Part shown: positions 8,786 to 15,430 of the stretch, piece by piece | Numbering within the stretch: position 1 is the first letter of the stretch | Layout: every line of letters starts with the position of its first letter | Source: an uncultured Methanobrevibacter sp. | GTDB taxonomy: Archaea; Methanobacteriota; Methanobacteria; Methanobacteriales; Methanobacteriaceae | Direction: 5' to 3' | DNA length: 38,330 nt | Assembly: GCA_900320515.1 (NCBI GenBank) | Contig: ONSJ01000033.1 | Coordinates: 1 to 38,330 of the forward strand | Made by a program: the position numbers and the translations under genes | Notes under the pieces: generated by a model | Databases searched by the model: none | The model's input: the letters and a program-made list of their open reading frames with translations, nothing else | Told to the model about the DNA's origin: nothing

Positions 8786-9728
8786 ATGAAAGAAAAACAG
8801 GTCTATCAACTTAACGATAGAACACTAAAATCCAAACATTAGCTCAAACCAAACGTCTACATCAATATCTTGGATTGCCTGGCGAATTCAAAACCAGACT
8901 GCCCCAGGAAATTGTATTTCCAAATATGGATTTTGGCAGGGCCGATGAATACTATATAACTAAGGAAGGTTTGTTGGTGAATTTTGAAGAGGAAAGCGGA
9001 AACATTACAGAAAAAACAAAAGAGAAATTTTCAAAATATGTGATATTTGCAAGCTATAGATATATGGGAAAGCTCTATCTAGCAGTATTATGTCACCAAA
9101 ATCCGAATAAGAATTGTGAATGCTACGAATATTCGCCTTCAGTGCACATTAAGATTTATTACTATTATTTTAGCCAAAATGAACTTTGGAAAAAATATGA
9201 AAACATTATTAATAAGGTAAAACAAAAAGAAGAATTAACTGATACCGAGGCACTTGATATAGCATTCATATCAAAATTTATGTTAAAAGAGCATGCTCCT
9301 TCAGTTATTGAATCATTAGCAAAAGTTTTCAAAAAAGCTATTATTAAAGATGAACTTTTGAAAATGGATATAGGAGTTATTCTCGGAGGAATGATATTGA
9401 AACACATTACCTCTAACACAAAACAAAACAAATTATTGGGCTGATTGGAATGAGGCATATTGAAAATGAAATAGACAAGCTCGTATACGATGAATATGGG
9501 GACAAACTTGATGAAAAAGACAAAGAAATCGAAAAAATGGATAATGAACTGAAAACAAAAGATAATGAACTGAAAACAAAAAATGATGAGCTGAAAACAA
9601 AAGATAAAAAGATTGATGAACTTAATCAAACCAATGAGAAATACAAAAACAAACTAAAAGAGTTAAACAAAACGACAAACCTTCCTCCGGAAGCGAAAAA
9701 AATAATCAACTCAATGATGTTGCTTTAA
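8786..9728 (+). pseudogene. Frameshifted gene resembling Rpn/PD-(D/E)XK transposase-like nucleases
   Basis: A strong ribosome site (AAGGAG) precedes ATG 8786, giving MKEKQVYQLNDRTLKSKH and then TAG at 8840. Reading the next frame from just before that stop continues smoothly as LAQTKRLHQYLGLPGEF and on to 9444. A second break near 9435 moves to the frame of 9450-9728 (GLIGMRHIENEIDKL). Rejoined, the product is about 310 residues: a possible nuclease core with GRADEYYITKEGLLVNFEEES, a helical middle, and a C-terminal coiled coil of near-repeats of NELKTKD. That order and the IGM-to-coiled-coil end resemble the Rpn family of recombination-promoting nucleases, which is inference. Two shifts point to a dead gene or sequencing error. 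Confidence 0.6.
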
Positions 9729-9777
9729 AAAAATCATTTCAGATGACTACACAATCATCTGATTTAATTATTTAACA

Positions 9778-10155
9778 TCATACCAAGCTTTTGAATTCCT
9801 TTTTCATTAGAAGTTCATCCACGAATCTGTAATCTAATTTTTCAAAGATTTCAATCAGGATATCCTCTTTGGAATCGAAGCTGACAACGATGCTTTTGAA
9901 TTCATAGTCCATGGCTATCTTTTCAAGTTGCCTGATCAGCTTATAGGATATTCTTTCCCTATTGTCATAAGAGTTTAAAAACAGTGTTGTTATTTCACAG
10001 GACTCTGAGTCATATACCTTAAAGCTGGCGCAGCCTACGGTTTTTCCGAAATTGCTTAAAAGCAGAACTACCTGAGGGTCTGTGACTTCACATCCGAATG
10101 AGGAACACATTTCTATAAATCTTTCGTCCCGCTCATCAGTTACTATTATCTCCAT
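9778..10155 (-). CDS. GNAT-like acetyltransferase
   Basis: A 125-residue protein with the look of a small GNAT N-acetyltransferase: VVLLLSNFGKTVGCASFKVYDSESCEITTLFLNSYDNRERISYKLIRQLEKIAMDYEF followed by a late strand and LDYRF, as in the acetyl-CoA-binding fold where the loop before the long helix holds the pantetheine pyrophosphate. The usual Q/RxxGxG/A loop is not clear (NSYDNRERIS sits there), so catalytic ability is uncertain. It overlaps the cytosine deaminase gene by 20 nt, so the two are co-transcribed and probably co-translated. Substrate unknown. Confidence 0.6.
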   Translation of the reverse strand: MEIIVTDERDERFIEMCSSFGCEVTDPQVVLLLSNFGKTVGCASFKVYDSESCEITTLFLNSYDNRERISYKLIRQLEKIAMDYEFKSIVVSFDSKEDILIEIFEKLDYRFVDELLMKKEFKSLV

Positions 10156-10627
10156 TTATGTTCACCTCTGTAGTGTTGCCGACTTTTTTAAGCTCTTCAT
10201 CCCAAATTTCAGAATTGTTGGCGGCAAATCTCAAAAACATGTCACGGCATTTGATATCATTTAAAACCTTGACTTCAACGCCGTTGCACTCGAGAAAGCT
10301 TTCGGCTCCCATAAGTGTCGTGTTCTCTCCAATCACAACCCTCGGAATGTTGTACAATATCACGGCACTGGAACACATCGGACAGGGAGACAGAGTTGTG
10401 TACAATGTGCAGTCAATGTAATCATCATAATTTAGGCGTCCTGCGTTTTCAATTGCATCCATTTCAGCATGCAAAATGACAGAACCGTTTTGAATCAGTC
10501 TGTTATGGCCTCGTGATATGATTTCTCCATTCCTGACAAGCACAGCCCCAATTGGGATTCCGCCTTCTTTTAAAGATTTTTCAGCTTCCTTTAAAGCTTC
10601 AGCCATAAAATAATCATCGGTTTTCAT
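10136..10627 (-). CDS. Cytosine deaminase, yeast Fcy1-like
   Basis: A zinc-dependent deaminase of the cytidine/deoxycytidylate deaminase fold. The 163 residues line up along their length with yeast Fcy1: EGGIPIGAVLV, RGHNRLIQNGS, ILHAEMDAIENAGRL, TLYTTLSPCPMC, YNIPRVVIGEN and a closing C..MF..FA...IW.E. The zinc ligands are His53, Cys82 and Cys85 with proton shuttle Glu55. The likely reaction is cytosine to uracil in pyrimidine salvage; guanine deaminase or tRNA adenosine deaminase are less likely because Fcy1-specific stretches match. It is the first gene of a two-gene unit with the GNAT-like protein and lies just past the coiled-coil gene, from which a terminator separates it. Confidence 0.8.
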   Translation of the reverse strand: MKTDDYFMAEALKEAEKSLKEGGIPIGAVLVRNGEIISRGHNRLIQNGSVILHAEMDAIENAGRLNYDDYIDCTLYTTLSPCPMCSSAVILYNIPRVVIGENTTLMGAESFLECNGVEVKVLNDIKCRDMFLRFAANNSEIWDEELKKVGNTTEVNINGDNSN

Positions 10628-10665
10628 AAAAAAAATAAGTTAATAGATGAATTTAATCATCTATT
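10627..10665 (-). terminator. Terminator of the coiled-coil gene, spanning its stop codon
   Basis: Arms 10642-10650 and 10657-10665 (AATAGATGA/TCATCTATT) pair perfectly with a 6-nt loop. The TAG stop (10663-10661) is in the stem, and eight T follow on the minus strand (10635-10628). Nearly the same hairpin ends the adhesin-domain gene at 25706-25731. Confidence 0.75.
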
Positions 10666-11725
10666 TGAATCTGTTAAATAATCCTTTATTGGATTCTTTT
10701 TCCAATTTTTCTTCAAGTTTTGCAACTTGCTTTCTTAAATCGGAAATGGTTTTACTGGTTTCATTTGAAAGTTTATCATAGCTACTTTCTTTGACTTTGA
10801 GTTTGGTTCTGAGGTCAGAAATTTCTTCCTTATATCCGTCAACCTCTTTTTTAATTTGAGCTTCAACTTCCTCTTTATAGTTTCCGAACTCAATGATTTC
10901 TGCTCTTAACTTGTCAACTTCTTCTGAAAGTGATATGTTTTCCTTTCTTGACTCTGATAATTTGTCTTTCAAATCACCAATTTCCTTAACCAATTTACTG
11001 TTTTCATTTTTGAGGGTGTCAACATCGGTGTTTGCAATCTTTTCCTTAAGTTCTGATATTTCAGCACCTAATTCCTCTTTGATAGTGTCTACTTCAGATT
11101 CTAACTTATCAGCCCTTACCTTGTGAACTGCAGCATCAGCACCCAATTTACCTATATTGTTACTTAAGTCAGCATTGATGTCAAGCTGATCGAAGTATTT
11201 TCTTGTGGATTTTTCAAGTGCGTCAGTTAATTCCTTCTTGACTTTTTTGAGCTCAGCATTTTCTTTTTTGAGCTTAGGAATTACTTTATTGGTTAAGTAA
11301 TTGAGTTCATTAGACTGGTTGGATAATTTCTTATCTTTTTCAGCTAATTTATCTTTTAAATCATTAATTTTAGAAGAATTTTGTTTTGGTTGTTTCTTTT
11401 TAGGTTCTTCTTCAACAGGTTCTCCAACAACTTCTATTTTAGGTTCATTGTGAACCGGTTCCTCGACAACCTCTTCCTCAGCAGGTTCCTCTTCAACTGT
11501 TTCTTCAACTATCTCTTCCTCAACAACCTCTTCTTCAACAGGTTCTTCGTCAATAGTTTCTTCAACTAAAACTTCAGGAACTGTATTTTCAACTGCTGGT
11601 TCTTCAACAACTTTCTCTTCAACAACTTTTTCTTTGGTTTCTGTTTTTGACTTATTTCTAAGTTTATTTAGGTCTAATTTTACTTTTTGACCATACATAG
11701 CGTTTATTGGTTTATCATCAGCCAT
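10661..11725 (-). CDS. Acidic coiled-coil protein of unknown function
   Basis: A 354-residue soluble protein that I cannot assign to a family. Residues 1-30 are basic (MADDKPINAMYGQKVKLDLNK). Residues about 35-115 are a low-complexity acidic run of EEPVEEEVVEE-type repeats. The remainder, about 125-345, is continuous heptad coiled coil rich in K, E, L and N. It closes with GLFNRFK, a short amphipathic tail. There is no signal peptide or membrane segment. The frame is open 11 codons further, but ATG 11725 has GGTGAT just upstream. It is divergent from the polD large-subunit gene. Chromosome- or cytoskeleton-associated scaffolds have this look, but that is a guess. Confidence 0.7.
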   Translation of the reverse strand: MADDKPINAMYGQKVKLDLNKLRNKSKTETKEKVVEEKVVEEPAVENTVPEVLVEETIDEEPVEEEVVEEEIVEETVEEEPAEEEVVEEPVHNEPKIEVVGEPVEEEPKKKQPKQNSSKINDLKDKLAEKDKKLSNQSNELNYLTNKVIPKLKKENAELKKVKKELTDALEKSTRKYFDQLDINADLSNNIGKLGADAAVHKVRADKLESEVDTIKEELGAEISELKEKIANTDVDTLKNENSKLVKEIGDLKDKLSESRKENISLSEEVDKLRAEIIEFGNYKEEVEAQIKKEVDGYKEEISDLRTKLKVKESSYDKLSNETSKTISDLRKQVAKLEEKLEKESNKGLFNRFK

Positions 11726-11846
11726 TAAAATCACCATTATAGCAATATTAATTTTCAAAATTCAACTACGAGATACATTAATAATTAAGATTTTGGCATA
11801 TTTAAGTATTATCTAAAAAAACATTAATAACGATAAAAAACAATAC

Positions 11847-11854
11847 ATTATATA
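11847..11854 (+). promoter_or_regulatory. TATA box for the PolD large-subunit gene
   Basis: ATTATATA lies 39 bp before the start codon, giving a predicted leader of 10-15 nt that still holds the ribosome site GTGGCGAT. Confidence 0.5.
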
Positions 11855-11885
11855 CCAAATTAATTTTGTAACTTGTGGCGATACT

Positions 11886-14800
11886 ATGGATTATTTTGAT
11901 AGATTAGAAAAAGAAACCAATCACCTATACGATATAGCTAACGAAGCAAGGTCTAAAGGTTTAGATGTTGAAACCGAAACCGAAGTGCCACTTGCAAAGG
12001 ATTTAGCTGAAAGAGTAGAGGGGCTTGTTGGCCCCGAAGGTGTGGCACAAAGAATCAAGGAATTGGAAACCGACATGGACAGGGAATCTGTTGCCTTTGA
12101 GATTGCCGCTGAAATCGCATCAGGAAAATTCAATCTGACCGGTGAAAAGGCCGACTGGAATGAGGAGCAGAGATGCGACCAGGGATTAAGGACCGCTCTT
12201 GCCATCCTGACAGAAGGTGTGGTAGCAGCGCCTCTGGAAGGTATTTCCGATGTTAAAATCAAGGACAACTTTGACGGAACAAAATACATTGGAGTATACT
12301 TTGCAGGACCTATCAGAAGTGCGGGAGGTACAGCTGCAGCATTGGCCGTGCTTTTGGGAGACAAGATTCGCCAGGCTATCGGAATTGATGCATTCAAACC
12401 TATAGACGATGAAATAGAAAGGTATGTGGAAGAAGTGGAGCTTTACGAATCCGAAGTCACAAACCTGCAATACTCACCAACACCAGAGGAAGTGAGATTC
12501 GCCGCAAATCACATTCCGGTTGAAGTTTCCGGAGAACAGACCGATCAGGTGGAGGTGTCCCACAGGGACCTGGAACGTGTAGAAACAAACAACATTCGTG
12601 GAGGAGCGCTTCTGGCTATGGTCGAGGGAGTTATCCAAAAGTCAAAAAAGATTCACAAGATTTCCAAAAAATTGGGGCTTGATTGGGAATGGCTCAGTGA
12701 ATATTCAAAGCCTAAAAAGGATGAATCATCAGATTCAAGCGACGATTCCGATGTTGTCAGCGAACCTAAATACATTCAGGATATCATTGGCGGAAGGCCT
12801 ATTTTAGGATATCCTTCAGAAAAGGGAGCTTTCAGACTGAGATACGGTCGTTCAAGAAACACAGGACTTGCCACAATGGGAGTTCACCCGGCAACAATGG
12901 CATTGCTTGAATTTCTGGCAGTCGGAACACAGCTTAAAATCGAATACCCCGGAAAGGGTAACTGTGTCGTTCCGGTTGATTCCATCGAAGGGCCAATCGT
13001 CAAGCTCAGAAACGGAGATGTTCTGATACTTGACAGCGTTAAGAAAGCCCGTGAAGTCAAAAAGGACGTTACCGAAATACTGTTTTTAGGAGACATGCTT
13101 GTTGCTTTCGGAGAATTCCTGAGAAACAACCAGCCTCTATATCCGTCCGGATGGGTTGAGGAATGGTGGATTCAGCTTCTGATGAGAAGCGAAAAATTCG
13201 ACAAGGACAACACCGATTTGGACCTTTATAAACTGGAATACGACTACCTGCCGTCTGCAGAGGCATTCGAGCTGTCAAAAGAGTACGGCATTCCGCTTCA
13301 TCCAAAATACACCTACTGCTATAACGACGTGACAATTGACGATTTGAATACGTTGATTGACCTGCTTGAAAAGTCAAGGTCAACCTACACAGAAGAAGAG
13401 GGAATAAAGCTTGACCTGTCTTATCCGAAAAGGATTTTGGAGATTATTGGGGTTCCCCACATCGTAAGGGACGGAAAAATAATCATCGACAAGGACCACG
13501 CATATGCACTGCTCAATACCTTATCCGAAAGGTTGCCTGAGATGAAGACAACCATCGAGGCGGTCAATGCGGTTTCACCTGTTGAAATTAAAAACAAGGC
13601 TCCGGCATACATCGGTACCCGTGTCGGAAGGCCTGAAAAATCAAAGGAAAGGCTGATGAGACCTGCCCCTCACGGACTGATTCCAATCGGCAATTATGGA
13701 GGAGCCAGAAGACTGGTTGCAACCGCAGCCAAAAAAGGAAGCATCAAGGTGGACATATCCAGAAGGAAATGTACAAATCCTGAATGTGGAATCAGCTCTT
13801 TCGGATCCCTTTGTCCGAAATGTGGCCATCCGACCGAAATGAGCAAGCCTTCAATGAAAACCGTTCCATTGGCGTCAATGCTTAAGAAGGCATCAGACAA
13901 CGTTAAGGTAAGGCGTGTCGATGAGGTGAAAGGTGTTGTAGGTATGATTTCCGAGGCCAAACTGCCCGAGCCTATTGAAAAGGGAATACTCAGAGCAAAG
14001 CATGAGGTGTTCACCTTCAAGGACGGAACAATCCGTCATGACTCCACCGATCTGCCTTTGACACATTTCATCCCAAAAGAAATTGGGGTCAGCGTCGAAA
14101 AACTGCATGAAATGGGTTATGAAAAGGATTGCTATGGAAATCCGATTGAAAATGAGGACCAGATTGTTGAGTTAAGGGTGCAGGACATTGTAATATCAGA
14201 CAACTGTGGAGAATATCTGCTTAGAACAGCGCAGTTCATTGATGACGAGCTTACCCGATATTATGATATGGAACCGTTCTACAACGTCAAGGAAAAAAGC
14301 GACCTGATTGGCCATCTTGTGGCCGGCCTGGCACCGCACACATCCGCCGGCGTTTTGGGAAGAATAGTCGGATTTACAAAAGCACTGGGATGTTACGCAC
14401 ATCCTTATTTCCATTCAGCAAAACGTAGGAACTGTGACAGTGACGAAGATGCTGTAATGCTGCTTCTGGATGCATTGATCAACTTTTCAAAGACATATCT
14501 TCCTAACACAAGAGGAGGAAGTATGGACGCTCCTTTAGTTTTGTCTTCAAGAATAGATCCTGAAGAGATAGACGACGAATCCCACAACTTGGACATATTC
14601 GAAAGGTTCCCTGTGGAGTTTTACGATGAAACCTACACTCCTCACAAGCCTGCCGATGTTTTAGAATATATTGACAATGTTGAAATGCATTTGGGAACTC
14701 CCGAGCAGTATGAGGGATTGATGTTTTCCCATCACACTTCAAACATCCATGCAGGACCTACAGTCTGCCTTTACAAGAGGCTGCCTTCCATGAGGGAAAA

Positions 14801-15182
14801 GGTGGAGGCTCAAATTACACTTGCAGAAACCATACGTGCGGTCGACCAGCGTGGAGTTGTCGAAAAGGTACTGACATCCCATTTCCTGCCCGACATCATG
14901 GGAAACTCAAGGGCATTTTCCAAGCAGAAGGTAAGGTGCACAAAGTGCGGTGCCAAATACCGCAGAATGCCGCTTACCGGAAAATGTACATGTGGAGGAA
15001 ATCTAATCCTGTCTGTTTCAAAGGGATCAGTTACCAAGTATCTTGAAATTTCAAGAGATTTGGTCAATCGTTACCCGGTATCACATTACCTTGAGCAGCG
15101 TCTGGAGATTCAGGAGTTCGGTATCAACTCACTGTTTGAAAGTGACAAGTCCAAGCAGAGTTCACTGGATGTATTTTTCTGA
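11886..15182 (+). CDS. polC: DNA polymerase D large (catalytic) subunit DP2
   Basis: Catalytic subunit of the euryarchaeal replicative polymerase PolD, working with the DP1 exonuclease subunit (not in this window). The 1098 residues are the usual intein-free length. The catalytic region has KRRNCDSDEDAVMLLLDAL with Asp851 and Asp853; the common NCDGDED is NCDSDED here. Zinc-finger-like sites are C629/C634/C643/C646 and C1018/C1021/C1034/C1036. The last eight residues, QSSLDVFF, form a PIP box that would dock onto PCNA. The start ATG follows GTGGCGAT. After the TGA stop comes the 17-bp motif shared with the ModE-like gene. Confidence 0.96.
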   Translation: MDYFDRLEKETNHLYDIANEARSKGLDVETETEVPLAKDLAERVEGLVGPEGVAQRIKELETDMDRESVAFEIAAEIASGKFNLTGEKADWNEEQRCDQGLRTALAILTEGVVAAPLEGISDVKIKDNFDGTKYIGVYFAGPIRSAGGTAAALAVLLGDKIRQAIGIDAFKPIDDEIERYVEEVELYESEVTNLQYSPTPEEVRFAANHIPVEVSGEQTDQVEVSHRDLERVETNNIRGGALLAMVEGVIQKSKKIHKISKKLGLDWEWLSEYSKPKKDESSDSSDDSDVVSEPKYIQDIIGGRPILGYPSEKGAFRLRYGRSRNTGLATMGVHPATMALLEFLAVGTQLKIEYPGKGNCVVPVDSIEGPIVKLRNGDVLILDSVKKAREVKKDVTEILFLGDMLVAFGEFLRNNQPLYPSGWVEEWWIQLLMRSEKFDKDNTDLDLYKLEYDYLPSAEAFELSKEYGIPLHPKYTYCYNDVTIDDLNTLIDLLEKSRSTYTEEEGIKLDLSYPKRILEIIGVPHIVRDGKIIIDKDHAYALLNTLSERLPEMKTTIEAVNAVSPVEIKNKAPAYIGTRVGRPEKSKERLMRPAPHGLIPIGNYGGARRLVATAAKKGSIKVDISRRKCTNPECGISSFGSLCPKCGHPTEMSKPSMKTVPLASMLKKASDNVKVRRVDEVKGVVGMISEAKLPEPIEKGILRAKHEVFTFKDGTIRHDSTDLPLTHFIPKEIGVSVEKLHEMGYEKDCYGNPIENEDQIVELRVQDIVISDNCGEYLLRTAQFIDDELTRYYDMEPFYNVKEKSDLIGHLVAGLAPHTSAGVLGRIVGFTKALGCYAHPYFHSAKRRNCDSDEDAVMLLLDALINFSKTYLPNTRGGSMDAPLVLSSRIDPEEIDDESHNLDIFERFPVEFYDETYTPHKPADVLEYIDNVEMHLGTPEQYEGLMFSHHTSNIHAGPTVCLYKRLPSMREKVEAQITLAETIRAVDQRGVVEKVLTSHFLPDIMGNSRAFSKQKVRCTKCGAKYRRMPLTGKCTCGGNLILSVSKGSVTKYLEISRDLVNRYPVSHYLEQRLEIQEFGINSLFESDKSKQSSLDVFF

Positions 15183-15186
15183 TTAC

Positions 15187-15203
15187 TTTTCAAATGCTCT
15201 CGG
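15187..15203 (+). repeat. 3' motif, copy 2 (TTTTCAAATGCTCTCGG)
   Basis: Exact second copy of 4201-4217, here after the PolD large-subunit stop. The TGA stop, the next three bases and the motif keep the same spacing in both genes. No hairpin or T-run accompanies it. Confidence 0.6.
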
Positions 15204-15254
15204 ACAATTGATTTTTAATATGTTAAATATAGAAAATATCAGAGTATATGAACT

Positions 15255-15276
15255 TTGTTCGTAACAAGACGAACAA
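15255..15276. promoter_or_regulatory. nrdD upstream operator (TTGTTCGT-N6-ACGAACAA)
   Basis: Perfect 8-bp arms around a 6-nt spacer, ending directly against the TATA box. A bound repressor would cover the TFB-recognition element. Confidence 0.75.
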
Positions 15277-15284
15277 TTTATATA
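15277..15284 (+). promoter_or_regulatory. TATA box for nrdD
   Basis: TTTATATA lies between the two operators and predicts initiation near 15305, leaving a leader of about 125 nt. Confidence 0.6.
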
Positions 15285-15310
15285 CCATAAAAATCTAAGT
15301 ATTAAGTAGA

Positions 15311-15330
15311 TGTTCGTATCAATACGAACA
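15311..15330. promoter_or_regulatory. nrdD downstream operator (TGTTCGT-N6-ACGAACA)
   Basis: Same half-sites and 6-nt spacer as the upstream operator; here pairing extends inward to 9-bp arms. It covers about +5 to +24 of the predicted transcript. The two centres are 55 bp apart. Confidence 0.75.
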
Positions 15331-15367
15331 ATAATTATACAAGTGATTACATACATTAATAGCAAGT

Positions 15368-15381
15368 GAGAGGATGCTCTC
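15368..15381 (+). promoter_or_regulatory. Small hairpin in the nrdD leader
   Basis: GAGAG-gatg-CTCTC (15368-15372 and 15377-15381) is a 5-bp stem with a 4-nt loop, about 50 nt before the start codon. It may affect translation; evidence is only the pairing. Confidence 0.3.
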
Positions 15382-15430
15382 TCTTAGGGATAATGAAATT
15401 TTTAAAAACTAGGAAAATGGTGTGAATTAA

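Noticed and set aside
11886..15182. Intein in the DNA polymerase D large subunit
   Set aside because: Length is the usual 1098 residues and the protein runs through all conserved blocks without an insertion.
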